From contig NZ_JACVAU010000001.1 in NCBI RefSeq assembly GCF_014852005.1, forward strand, positions 1,324,001-1,388,000: a DNA stretch of 64,000 bases, given 5' to 3'. Every line of letters begins with the position of its first letter. The stretch's first letter is position 1. The notes under the pieces were generated by a model that made no database searches, was not told the DNA's origin, and saw only the letters and a list, made by a program, of their open reading frames with translations. The position numbers and the translations under genes are program-made. The DNA is from Pseudoxanthomonas sp. PXM03. GTDB taxonomy: Bacteria > Pseudomonadota > Gammaproteobacteria > Xanthomonadales > Xanthomonadaceae. Of the stretch, positions 55,136-63,989 are shown piece after piece.

Positions 55136-55735
55136 GCGGCACGGTGGGCCGAGTCGGGTGTCCCTTCGTTCGTGACGATCGACGGCAGGTGGCGGGTGGG
55201 GTGCGGTTCGGTGGGCGCGAGCCCGCCCTGTGGGTGCGCCCGTGGTATGGCGGAGGCGGACGTTCGCTTTCCCGAATCCGCAGGCTAGCCCCGGAGACTC
55301 GTCGGCAACCATCGCATTCCCACGGCTGACATGCGCCCGCCTTGCGCGCGACGCCGAAACACATGCGTGCGAGTGTCGGAGGGTCGCGGTGCAAGCCTCC
55401 AGGACTCGGCCGCAAGGTCCGGAGACTCGGCCGCACGTGTCGAAGAACCGCGCGTCTCACATCGAGCGTCGTCGGCGAGGTTCGGAGGCTTGAAGCGGCA
55501 AGCCTTCCCGCCTTGCTCGCAAGCTTCAAGTACTTGCTGGCGACTCCCGGCAGCTTGCGCGCGAGTCCTGGCGGGCGAAGCCTCGCATTCAGGGGCTTGC
55601 CGGCAAGTCTCCGAACCTTGCCGTGACATGTTTCCCATTAGCGCGTGACGTATGCGCCGCCCGCGTGCCGCGCGCTACGCTGCGGATGCCGGCCTGTGAG
55701 GCCGGCATCCCATGACATGGAATCAAGGAACGACA
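55136..55735. other. 600-bp region without a gene; degenerate short repeats
   Basis: Several overlapping open frames exist but none has a ribosome-binding site or protein-like composition. From 55280 to 55625 short words recur: CGGAGACTCG (55282, 55419), ACTCGGCCGCA (twice), GCAAGCCT and GCAAGTCTCC variants. A 10-bp hairpin GATGCCGGCC/GGCCGGCATC (55685-55709) stands before the next gene. Confidence 0.5.
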
Positions 55736-56221
55736 ATGAGTCAGAACCGCATCGCACTGAACTACCCGCAAGCCTCGCTCGACGCTATCGACGCCGCCCT
55801 CGGTGTGCTGGACGCCGAGTTCGCCAACCTGATCGGCCTGTCCATCGACGAACGCCGCCAGCTCAACAAGATGGGCGACAAGTCCGAAGCCTTCTGCCGT
55901 CAGGCTGTCGTGGTCTTCACCGAAAATAGCGGTGTCCTGCCGCGCAACTTCGACCTGGACGGCTACGTGGCGGACCTGGCGGCCCTCGACGCCCTGCGCC
56001 CGCGCCTGGCCCGCGTGCGGCGCCTGTTCGAACGCATGAGCGACAGCGAGATGGCACTGGGCAGCGACCTGATGTCCGGTTCGCTGGAAGGTTATGCCGT
56101 GCTGAAAGTCTCCGGGAAGGGCGAGGGGCTGGAAGGCCTGCGCGAGATCCTGTCCAACCGCTTCAGCCGCAAGCCACGGCCCGGCACCCCCGAGCCGGGA
56201 AGCAGCGGCGGCAACGGCTGA
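55736..56221 (+). CDS. Conserved-looking hypothetical protein
   Basis: A 161-residue cytosolic protein, helical, with a tidy sequence (ALNYPQASLDAIDAALGVLD; LNKMGDKSEAFCRQAV; SGVLPRNFDLDGYVADLAAL) that looks like a conserved family, though I cannot name it. The C-terminus is a Pro/Gly-rich tail. AAGGAA before the ATG at 55736 sets the start. Host-like GC; it is the last gene before the 56-63 kb island. Confidence 0.7.
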   Translation: MSQNRIALNYPQASLDAIDAALGVLDAEFANLIGLSIDERRQLNKMGDKSEAFCRQAVVVFTENSGVLPRNFDLDGYVADLAALDALRPRLARVRRLFERMSDSEMALGSDLMSGSLEGYAVLKVSGKGEGLEGLREILSNRFSRKPRPGTPEPGSSGGNG

Positions 56222-56566
56222 CGCCCCGCACCCCAACCGCTTATTCGTAGCAAATGCCCCAAGAATAGCTAGCTAGCTCTTGAGTGAACTTAATCTTTAC
56301 AAATCAATATCTTGACTCTACGGGCTACCCAGCCTGGATCAGGCTAGAACTGTCACAGCTACGGCCATCCAAGTCAGAGACTAGTCCGGAAGACTGACTA
56401 GGATCGAGTAGAGGCCGCCACACGCACTTGGGGGTAACCTGACACCCACCATGACAGGGTCCACCCGAGGCCGCTCAAAGCGGACTGCCTATTCAGCCAG
56501 GCCGTTGACAAGGAGGGGGGGTAGCTGGCCAAATACGGCGGGCAGACTCGACAAGGCAGAACTTTG
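56222..56566. other. Island boundary region, 345 bp, no gene
   Basis: GC falls here (AATAGCTAGCTAGCTC, TTAATCTTTACAAATC). Inverted motifs include GCCTG/CAGGC at 56331 and GACTAGTC with GACTGACTAG near 56380. A strong AAGGAGGGGGG lies at 56510-56520. No attachment site or integrase is visible; the promoter of the DruA-like gene must lie here. Confidence 0.5.
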
Positions 56567-57751
56567 ATGGAAGGCGTGGCAACCAGGGCCTATGTGCTCG
56601 ATCACGCCTTCCAGCCTGCCCGGAGTCCGTCTCTAGGCTCTGATGAGGTTCGGGTCCCGGACGCCCTAGCTCTATCCGAGGACATCGCCGCAGCCTGGCG
56701 CAACTGCCGGCAAGCGGTCGCATCTGGTGACAAGGCTGCCATCAGAGAGCTGCATCTAAGCGCGAAGGCGGCTGACAAGTCAGTCAACTACGAAATCTTG
56801 CGGTTAGACTTGAGACGCCTCAGGTCATATTTTCCGCAAGCCGCGAAGATCGAGCCGCACAGGATCGAACCGATTCTCGTACCGGTCCGCCCACGCAGTC
56901 GAGAAGAGCATCTTTTCAAGATCATGCGTGGTTACTGGTCTATGCCCTATTCAAAGGGGTATGGTCGTCGCCTCCGCTTCCTGGTCATGGATGCGTTCCA
57001 TGAAGCGGTGATAGGAATCATTGGCCTGCAGTCTCCTTCTGCCGATCTTGCGTGCCGCGACGAGTACTTTCGCGTGTCAAAGGAAAAGAAGCTTGCTGTT
57101 GTCAACAACACGCTCGATGCCTACACCGTGGGCGCATCTCCGACTTACGCTCCCTTGCTCGCGGGTAAGCTGGTTGCGGGCTTTCTGCATTCCAACGTAA
57201 TTCGACAGGAATACTGGCGCTCCTACGGTGGCCGGCGAACAACCCAGCTGAACCAGCGAATTCCGCAGCCGCTACTCGCAATTACTACCGCAAGTGCTTT
57301 TGGCCGGAGTTCTATCTACAACCGCCTCAGGCAAGGAAACAAAGTGCTGGCTAAGCCTCTTGGTTACACCAAAGGCTTCGGCACTCTCCATCTTGAAGAA
57401 CTCTATCCTCGTATCGCTGACTGGCTTAAGGCGCATGAACGTCACGTTCCAGCGGGCTTCGGGAATGGACCGAAAGTGCGCTGGCAGAACATCATGCGAG
57501 CCCTCATAGATCTTGGCTTGTCACGAGAGCATTTAGAGCACGGGTTGCGTCGCGAAGTCTTTATATTTGAACTAGTGCATAACCTAACCGCAGTCTGCCA
57601 GTCCGACGCGACTCCAGAGGTGACTAGTTTCGATGACCGTGAATGGGGCAACTACTGGAAAGAGCGTTGGTGTATACCTCGTGCAGCACGTGATGCCGAC
57701 TGGCAAGAGTTCGACGCGAAGAGCGCACTGTTACAGGCGCTACTGCAGTGA
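56567..57751 (+). CDS. DruA-like (DUF4338) protein
   Basis: A 394-residue protein I assign to the DUF4338 family, which includes DruA of the Druantia anti-phage system. Supporting features are GRRLRFLVMD and AVIGIIGLQSPSADLACRDEYF, given as IIGLQSPSADLACRD, the NNTLDAY segment, then SAFGRSSIYNRLR and YTKGFGTLHLEELYP. No TM segment or signal. Biochemistry of the family is unknown. The large DruE helicase expected of Druantia is absent in the window. The ATG at 56567 (TTG at 56564) is a compromise; an in-frame CTG at 56525 has a far better Shine-Dalgarno sequence. It converges with the next operon, gap 2 bp. Confidence 0.7.
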   Translation: MEGVATRAYVLDHAFQPARSPSLGSDEVRVPDALALSEDIAAAWRNCRQAVASGDKAAIRELHLSAKAADKSVNYEILRLDLRRLRSYFPQAAKIEPHRIEPILVPVRPRSREEHLFKIMRGYWSMPYSKGYGRRLRFLVMDAFHEAVIGIIGLQSPSADLACRDEYFRVSKEKKLAVVNNTLDAYTVGASPTYAPLLAGKLVAGFLHSNVIRQEYWRSYGGRRTTQLNQRIPQPLLAITTASAFGRSSIYNRLRQGNKVLAKPLGYTKGFGTLHLEELYPRIADWLKAHERHVPAGFGNGPKVRWQNIMRALIDLGLSREHLEHGLRREVFIFELVHNLTAVCQSDATPEVTSFDDREWGNYWKERWCIPRAARDADWQEFDAKSALLQALLQ

Positions 57752-57753
57752 AT

Positions 57754-58968
57754 CTACCGTTTCGAGTCATTTTTCAAGCCCAACACTATCCCCAACATTG
57801 CCAACACAAATACAAGTGTCGGCAGTAGCATTCCTTTGAGGGTAATGCCGCCGCTCTCGGGAATCTTTAGAACCGCCGCAGCCGCTGCAAGAGAAACAAG
57901 TCCGGCCGCAATCCATGGCATCCATCGACCTACCTTCAGCGGAAAGTCGTAGCGTGCGATGACTAAATCCTCGCGCTGTGCAGCAGGCGTCATACCTTTT
58001 CTGATGGGTTGAGCTTGATCCGCTTTCGGATCTTTCTCTTGAAACAGTACAGTTCTAATCGACAAGTGACCGCCTACTCGCCTGAACAGTGCGGTCGTGG
58101 TTATCGTGATTGCACGGACGTCCCTGCGAGAATCAATTCTAACCCTTCGACTACTCTCAAAATTGCATGCTGCTTGAGAAAGCTCGAAACGAATCTCACC
58201 AAGCGGATCTTTCAGTGCATTCTGATCCGGCGATGTGAGTGTGTGCACTTCGAACTTGAGTCGATGGCCAGCCTCGACATCAATTCTCCCTGAGTTCTCA
58301 AGACGCTTTGCTACAGAGGGCCCCAAGTTTGATACATAGAACAAGAATGGCACAGCACCACGCCTGTTCTCTCCCTGATCGGCAGTACCTATTGCATCAA
58401 CCTCGAAAAATGCATCGGCTGCTCTCTCCCAGGTAGCAATCTTTGATGACGTAAGAATTGTTCCGGGAACGAAGTCTATCCTCTGAAGATAAGTCGGACT
58501 TGCGCCTTTCTGGTACTCAAATGTTGCTGGAAGTTCGTGAACTTTTGACTGCAACTCCATCAAGAAGCTGCCGGCTATGCCTCGTTCATTGACAAAGTCA
58601 CCTACCGCCATGTCGATAACTAGTAGCGAGCCTTCACACCTTACAGAGACTATCCTCCCCTCTCGGAAAGGGGCAACACGACTAGTTCCATCGATTCGAG
58701 TTGCGCAAAGAGCAATTAGCACGCGCTCACCATTAGTCGCGGGAAGTGAGCGGCTATTGATCTCATCCCAGAGTTGCCTAGATACATAAGGCCTGCGATA
58801 CCTCAACCTCAAGTGAGCGCCGCGGGGTAGGCCTGCCGCGTGAATGGCATCTTCGACAAATCGCCGGTGACCGAGCGTCGTCAGGCAAAGCCAAACCTTG
58901 CCGGCCTCAAGTAAGGGTGAATCTCGATATCCCATTCTCCTGCCCCAAGTAGGCCCGCGCCGAGTCAA
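57754..58968 (-). CDS. C-terminally membrane-anchored protein, third gene of the kinase-NTPase operon
   Basis: A 404-residue protein of no recognised family. Residues 1-345 are soluble and beta-rich. At the C-terminus are two TM segments (about 352-372, WMPWIAAGLVSLAAAAAVL, and 380-399, MLLPTLVFVLAMLGIVLGL) with a short KNDSKR tail, so the bulk probably faces the cytosol. Its start overlaps the stop of the 382-residue gene by 4 bp. An attractive guess is a membrane effector or anchor for the two upstream proteins. Lower GC than the core genome. Confidence 0.7.
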   Translation of the reverse strand: MTRRGPTWGRRMGYRDSPLLEAGKVWLCLTTLGHRRFVEDAIHAAGLPRGAHLRLRYRRPYVSRQLWDEINSRSLPATNGERVLIALCATRIDGTSRVAPFREGRIVSVRCEGSLLVIDMAVGDFVNERGIAGSFLMELQSKVHELPATFEYQKGASPTYLQRIDFVPGTILTSSKIATWERAADAFFEVDAIGTADQGENRRGAVPFLFYVSNLGPSVAKRLENSGRIDVEAGHRLKFEVHTLTSPDQNALKDPLGEIRFELSQAACNFESSRRVRIDSRRDVRAITITTTALFRRVGGHLSIRTVLFQEKDPKADQAQPIRKGMTPAAQREDLVIARYDFPLKVGRWMPWIAAGLVSLAAAAAVLKIPESGGITLKGMLLPTLVFVLAMLGIVLGLKNDSKR

Positions 58969-60113
58969 TACTCTTCTGTGCCGTCGGCGCAGACCAACAC
59001 CATTTGACCAACTGAAGCCATCGATTTTACCGTTCTTCCCAAGTTGGGAATTTTGAGGCAGTACATGTTTCCAATTCCGTCAGAGTATGCGCTTGGAGTG
59101 AATCGCTCGGGTCTTGCATGAACAAGCGACACTTCTTCGCGTGCCGCAAGTGCGAGCGCCGCACCAATCGCTTGCATCTTTGACCCCATATGTACAAGGT
59201 AGATATTCCGACCAGATTTTATCTCTGCCTCTCTAAGCAGGATACGTGCCGCCTGATCCGGCGAGCGAACATGGCAATCGATATGAGCCTCTCGATCCAT
59301 CATCGATTCGCCACTACTATCCTCGCTCATTGGAACGACCAACTTCCTAATTACATCAACAGTTGCGCCGCGGCGCCATTTATGTTCCTCAGCCTCGGTA
59401 AGAGGAAGTACCCAGAGGACATTGCGCTCAGCGAGACTCTCGACTGCCTCGCCGCAGAAGTTCAAACAACGAGATAGTCGGGACAAGTATAGAGAAGGAA
59501 ACGCGACGATATAGCTGCTGGCTGAATCCTGGTGCCTGCCTTGAAATATCGGATTCGTCCACACAGAGGCAACGCCATGCTCTGGGGCCTCCGCAGGAGA
59601 GTCTGAGTCGTCGCCGACCTTCTTAGATTGATTGTACGTGGCCGCTTCAGCGTAGAAGATTGTCAGTTCGACGTTGGGGAGCTGTCGAAAAATAGCCCCA
59701 ACCACACTGAATATGAAGCTAGAGGACGCGCCACTGATATCAAAAGCAATTCTATCGATGCCGCCAAGCTTGCTTAACTCGATAATCGATCTGAGAACAT
59801 CTTCGGGAACATCAGCGTCGACCTCTCGTAGTTCGCCCGAGAACTTCTGTAGAAGCGGCCTTAGCTCCTGGAACCTTAGTGCGTTGTCTTCTGGATTTGT
59901 TTGATATTGCCCAACAAGCACCGCTCGTATGGGCGCCTGATCAAACTCAAGAAACTTTGCAGGGAACGCACTGACTCTAGGCTCAAATCCGGCGGCCAGA
60001 ATCAGAACATCAGCATCTATGGCGCCGGGACTCCAACTCGTGGTCACCGGAAAATCGACCATCGCCTCTTCAATTGACCGTGTTCTCACAGTGAAGTTCT
60101 TTCGTTCGGTCAT
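58965..60113 (-). CDS. Duplicated Rossmann-like protein, second gene of the operon
   Basis: A 382-residue soluble protein with two alpha/beta halves. The first has ADVLILAAGFEPR, PIRAVLVGQYQ and IAFDISGASSSFIFSVVG with Asp125 in a DISGASS loop, followed by VELTIFYAEAATY. The second has NIYLVHMGSKMQAIGAALALA (GSKMQ at 310-314) and ERFTPSAYSDGIGNMY. Such loops recall ligand-binding Rossmannoid sensors (CARF or SAVED type), but no family is confirmed. Coupled by 4-bp overlaps on both sides. Confidence 0.7.
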   Translation of the reverse strand: MTERKNFTVRTRSIEEAMVDFPVTTSWSPGAIDADVLILAAGFEPRVSAFPAKFLEFDQAPIRAVLVGQYQTNPEDNALRFQELRPLLQKFSGELREVDADVPEDVLRSIIELSKLGGIDRIAFDISGASSSFIFSVVGAIFRQLPNVELTIFYAEAATYNQSKKVGDDSDSPAEAPEHGVASVWTNPIFQGRHQDSASSYIVAFPSLYLSRLSRCLNFCGEAVESLAERNVLWVLPLTEAEEHKWRRGATVDVIRKLVVPMSEDSSGESMMDREAHIDCHVRSPDQAARILLREAEIKSGRNIYLVHMGSKMQAIGAALALAAREEVSLVHARPERFTPSAYSDGIGNMYCLKIPNLGRTVKSMASVGQMVLVCADGTEEY

Positions 60114-62758
60114 GGCTGATCCGCCCCGGTGAACAAGTCGCCCGTTATCGCTCGGGAAAGGTCAGCTGATCTACTCCATACCCGATCAACAAAAGCCTTA
60201 TCGCGATTCAACAGAAGAGATAGCTCGTGCAAGCTCCTTACATCCAAGTAGTTTTTGCGAACTAGCGACGTTCCGTAGTTCGGCAGTAGCGATGACCTCA
60301 CCTGAAGTCGGATGGTCCGCTTCCTAGCCTTGCTGCGACTCTCGCCAAGATCGATGAAAATCGATCGTCTTACGAGTTCTTTGAGAAGCAACCCCGCATG
60401 GTCGCTGCCGGTCATGCGATGGAGCTGGTCAAACAATGCACCTTCTTCATCGATATCGACTTCCATTCGATATCGCCGCTGTGGAACCTCCAGCTTGCTG
60501 TCTATATCGGTCTGGAGACTTGCTTCCATCAACAGGCGTCGCGCAAGCCTGGCGAACATATCTAGCACGCCCCGCATCTCTGACCCAAACGGATGACAGT
60601 ACTCGACGCGCTCAACTAGCGCTCTGGACACATAAACGATCGCTTCGTGTTGATGCTGATGGGGTATCAGGGCTGTTCTTTCTTGGGTAACTCCGGCTCG
60701 ATGGAACATCTCTCTTGCCATGAACAGTACAGTGGCCACATCGCCCGACCATGCATTGGAAAGGACTTCTAGGCCGTTGTAGTGATAGCTTCTCCCCTGA
60801 ACTGAGTCCCTTATCGAGATCGCGAGCTCGGTATCCTTCTTGTGGCTGCTTTCACCAATGAGATCCTTTACGCGACCGATGTAGTTTGCCGCGGCTAGCC
60901 TCTTATCAATCAAGCCCTCTACAAATCTTCGCCGCTGTGCCGCAATGTCCGGTGCACTATTGAGCAGCTGCTGCCCAGTGTCTATGACTATGTATTCTCG
61001 ATTCTGGTCAAGCTTCGCATCGTCGATATGGGAATTCGAGAAGCCATACGGTTCGCAAGATATCTTGAAAACGCAAGCTGAGTCTCTTTGCCAAAGTATC
61101 GGATTGAGAACCGACTGAACCTTCTCTCCAAGTCTCTGCTGTGTGAAATCATCAAGCAAGAATACGATAGGCCGACTCTGCAGACCGGGCATAAATCTGA
61201 CCGCCATTCGCGTCAGATCTCGAAGAAACGTGTCGGGAAGAACGACCTCGGGTGAGGAACCTTCTAGCATGCTTCTCGCAAGTTTGATCCGGATTCTATC
61301 CAGCTCATCAGCAAGTCCTTGCCCCGAATCCATGCCTGTAGCTGAGATGTGATTTGCGGGCAACCCAAGGCTTGATACGGAAAACTCAGCCAATCGTGAA
61401 ATGGTGCCCTGACTCACGCCAAGAGCCTTACCCACGCTATCAGTTGCCGCGATCATAGATAAGGTTCGAAAGAGCTCTCTCGCGGCAATCAGGTTGAAAA
61501 AAGTTACGATCTGTGAAGCGAGATGCTCCGCTCGCCCAGGCTCTCTCTTAATCCAAAGAAGGTCATTCTGAAGATCGCTGGCGCAACCAATGTATATCCC
61601 AACGAAGCTAAGATCAGACAACGCCGTCCTGGCGGTCTCTTCGGTAGCCAAGTGCGTACGGAGCGACATGTAGCGAAAGACCATCGACTTTCCACATCCG
61701 CGCGGACCTGTCAAAACACTAGGGGTCGGGTCCTTTACGCTACTAAACCAGCCCAAGTTATCAACGAACAACTGCAGTAGCAGTCGGTCGCTGGCCAAGT
61801 GCTCCGCGCTGATAGCAGTGAAGGGAGAGGACAGCGCCGATCCACCCACATCAGCTGGCGCCATGTACATGGATCTTTTCGCATCATCGATATGCGCTAC
61901 CAACGATGCTGGATCTATGAAGTGCCTCGTGGGGTCATCATCAGACAGTAACTGCGAAAACTCAAAGAGGCCTTTTAACAGCTGGGGATAACGCGCAGCG
62001 ATTGCCCGATCGCCATGTAGAGTGTTGTGGATCTTGACAATGCACCGCACATAGCAAGACCAGTCATCATGCAACTTACGAGTGGGCGTATCACGACGTT
62101 TGATAGAGCCCAGGTCAATGATGTCAATTGAGTACTGATCGCTGCCTGGCTCGGAATCAATGATTTCCTGCGGGCGCTTTGAGAGCATGACGTTGCCAAG
62201 ATGCAGATCATCATGCTTAAGCCCTTTTTTCTCCAAGTAGAGAACTGCTGACAGAAGCTTCTTAAGGACAAGCAGGGCGAGTTCCGGCTGGAGCTTGTCA
62301 GCGCCGCTCTCTATCAGCCTTTCTAGTGTCGATCCTTCGATCCATCTGCCGATAAAGCACAGCCACACAGTTGATGGATCCGGCTGCGCTGGAAGGGAAT
62401 CAACAATTCCAACATGTTCGTGAGATAGAATTGGAGCGACCGCATCTATCTCACTCGCGATCGTCATCTCTTCGGTTAGCTTGTCAGGACTGTAGTCTTC
62501 CCGCAGGCATATTTTTGCTGCGTACACGCGGTTGTTTGCACTGCTCCGCACGCGAAGAGTAAATCCCTTGTGCCCCATCCGCTCCGCAACACCTGGCACT
62601 CGTCCATCCGCAAGCCGGTCAAGGATTTCGAACTGCATCTTTGATGCATTGGCCAGCGTGATGTCCAAGAACGCCGGGAACGAGCCCCCGTCCCTTAGCC
62701 AGGCTTTCGTGGGATCCGACATCTGAATCCGACGCGACTTCATATTCAAAGGTTCCAT
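60110..62758 (-). CDS. Protein kinase fused to ORC/CDC6-like P-loop NTPase, first gene of the operon
   Basis: An 882-residue cytosolic protein. Residues 60-270 are a kinase fold: Lys82 in VYAAKICL, catalytic loop KHDDLHLGNVML (Asp184, Asn189) and metal Asp215 in IDIIDLGS. Residues 335-600 are a P-loop NTPase with Walker A GPRGCGKSMVFR (351-362) and Walker B IVFLLDDF (Asp536, Asp537), in the style of ORC-CDC6/STAND ATPases. The remaining 280 residues are helical with a possible winged-helix module. AGGAGG precedes the ATG. Both active sites look intact. A role in signal-dependent defence is inference. Confidence 0.8.
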   Translation of the reverse strand: MEPLNMKSRRIQMSDPTKAWLRDGGSFPAFLDITLANASKMQFEILDRLADGRVPGVAERMGHKGFTLRVRSSANNRVYAAKICLREDYSPDKLTEEMTIASEIDAVAPILSHEHVGIVDSLPAQPDPSTVWLCFIGRWIEGSTLERLIESGADKLQPELALLVLKKLLSAVLYLEKKGLKHDDLHLGNVMLSKRPQEIIDSEPGSDQYSIDIIDLGSIKRRDTPTRKLHDDWSCYVRCIVKIHNTLHGDRAIAARYPQLLKGLFEFSQLLSDDDPTRHFIDPASLVAHIDDAKRSMYMAPADVGGSALSSPFTAISAEHLASDRLLLQLFVDNLGWFSSVKDPTPSVLTGPRGCGKSMVFRYMSLRTHLATEETARTALSDLSFVGIYIGCASDLQNDLLWIKREPGRAEHLASQIVTFFNLIAARELFRTLSMIAATDSVGKALGVSQGTISRLAEFSVSSLGLPANHISATGMDSGQGLADELDRIRIKLARSMLEGSSPEVVLPDTFLRDLTRMAVRFMPGLQSRPIVFLLDDFTQQRLGEKVQSVLNPILWQRDSACVFKISCEPYGFSNSHIDDAKLDQNREYIVIDTGQQLLNSAPDIAAQRRRFVEGLIDKRLAAANYIGRVKDLIGESSHKKDTELAISIRDSVQGRSYHYNGLEVLSNAWSGDVATVLFMAREMFHRAGVTQERTALIPHQHQHEAIVYVSRALVERVEYCHPFGSEMRGVLDMFARLARRLLMEASLQTDIDSKLEVPQRRYRMEVDIDEEGALFDQLHRMTGSDHAGLLLKELVRRSIFIDLGESRSKARKRTIRLQVRSSLLPNYGTSLVRKNYLDVRSLHELSLLLNRDKAFVDRVWSRSADLSRAITGDLFTGADQP

Positions 62759-62986
62759 CTAAAGCCCCCTCCTACAGTCCCTTCGGCGGCACGCCGAACA
62801 CTCCCTTGGCAACTTTGGTCACTAGGTGATCCAGAGCCTCAGGCCCAATAGGGGAGCACTACTGTAGGCCTATGTCTAGAGCCCCGGGGATCGGTGCCCT
62901 AAGTCGGGGATTTGGAAGTTGATGGGAGTGCGGCGGAGGCTGAAGCAGCAAACGACAACGGGCGCTCGGCAATCAATCTTATCCTG
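62759..62986. other. Gap between AAA+ gene and the operon
   Basis: About 230 bp. It holds the AGGAGGGGG ribosome-binding site of the 882-residue gene (62765-62774, read on -). GC rises back to host level after about 62,880. No gene and no recognisable attachment site. Confidence 0.5.
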
Positions 62987-62990
62987 CGCG

Positions 62991-63989
62991 TCAGGCGCAG
63001 CCCCCTGTCTCCAACTGCTCCAAGTCCGGCAATGGCATCGCACAGCGAAGCGCCTGTTCGATGTCGCCGGGCTCTACGGACGAGCTCTTTCGGAGGTAAG
63101 CGTTGGCGCACGCCAGGCGAAGCAAGGACTTCATGGGCCTCACTGAGCCGGCAACGTCGGCCAACTTACAGGCACTGCGCTGAGGTAACACAGCGCCGAA
63201 CCGCTTGCCCCATGCCATCTGCTGGCGAAGATCGCGGTAAATGGTGCCAGCGATTTGCACGCGCTCTACCCGCGCCGGGGTGGGGACATGGAAGGTGGAA
63301 AGCCGAGACAGGATCGGGACCGGAATGGCGGACAGGTCGTTGGCCGTGACCACCCAGCTGATCCGACTGGCGTCCAGCTTCACCTGCAGGCACGACTGAT
63401 CGCAGAATCGTTTCGCCGTCTCGGACTCCAGTAATTGGTAGAGCGCATTGGCGGGAGGAAAGCGGGCTTCGGATGAAGCCTTGTCCAACTCGTCGACTAC
63501 GAACACCGGGTTGGCGCTCTGGCCTTGGACAAGCACATCAAAGACCTTGCCCGGGCTGGAGGTGTAGTAGTGCTGTTCCAGGCCAATCAGCGACATGGGA
63601 CTGGAGGCGCCCTCCATGCTCACCATCTCGAAGCCCGTTCCCATCAGTCTGGCCAACCGCATGGCGAAATAGGTCTTGCCCACGCCAGGGTCGCCGGCCA
63701 AAAGCATGGGCGGCAGGTAGAAGCTGCCGTCGCCGGCGACTTGCAAGGCGAGTAGGCGTCGCACCGTGGCCACAACTTGCCTGAAGTTGGGCATCTCTGC
63801 TTCGAGCAGGTCCATGTACTTGTGGAACGCCCTGGGTACGCGCGCCAGCACGCGCTGTCCGACTGGCTGGGTTTTCCTCAACTGACGGACCATCGCCTCG
63901 CCATTCTTTCGGCGATCGTTGCTCCGGGCCAAGCTCTCCAAGCTTGCCTCCATCTCTTGCACGTCCTGTTCGGTGTACACCTGAAGCAC
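62991..63989 (-). CDS. Lon-like AAA+ ATPase without protease domain (start near right edge)
   Basis: A 332-residue AAA+ protein: helical N-terminus (AFHKYMDLLEAEMPNFRQVV), Walker A LLAGDPGVGKTYFA, Walker B PVFVVDELDKAS, sensor 1 SWVVTANDLSAIP and an arginine-finger SRLSTF, then a lid. The order resembles the Lon ATPase module, but the chain ends without a Ser-Lys protease domain. A GTG at 63989 is the start used; the frame remains open to the window end, so an earlier start is possible. Host-like GC separates it from the preceding operon. Confidence 0.8.
   Translation of the reverse strand: MLQVYTEQDVQEMEASLESLARSNDRRKNGEAMVRQLRKTQPVGQRVLARVPRAFHKYMDLLEAEMPNFRQVVATVRRLLALQVAGDGSFYLPPMLLAGDPGVGKTYFAMRLARLMGTGFEMVSMEGASSPMSLIGLEQHYYTSSPGKVFDVLVQGQSANPVFVVDELDKASSEARFPPANALYQLLESETAKRFCDQSCLQVKLDASRISWVVTANDLSAIPVPILSRLSTFHVPTPARVERVQIAGTIYRDLRQQMAWGKRFGAVLPQRSACKLADVAGSVRPMKSLLRLACANAYLRKSSSVEPGDIEQALRCAMPLPDLEQLETGGCA

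Noticed and set aside
55230..55648. Overlapping open frames of 87-105 codons
   Set aside because: Frames on both strands overlap one another, lack ribosome-binding sites and read as Arg/Pro/Ser-rich noise.
56265..56282. AATAGCTAGCTAGCTC as an island attachment site
   Set aside because: No direct repeat of it was found near 62,800-63,000 and no integrase or tRNA end is adjacent.
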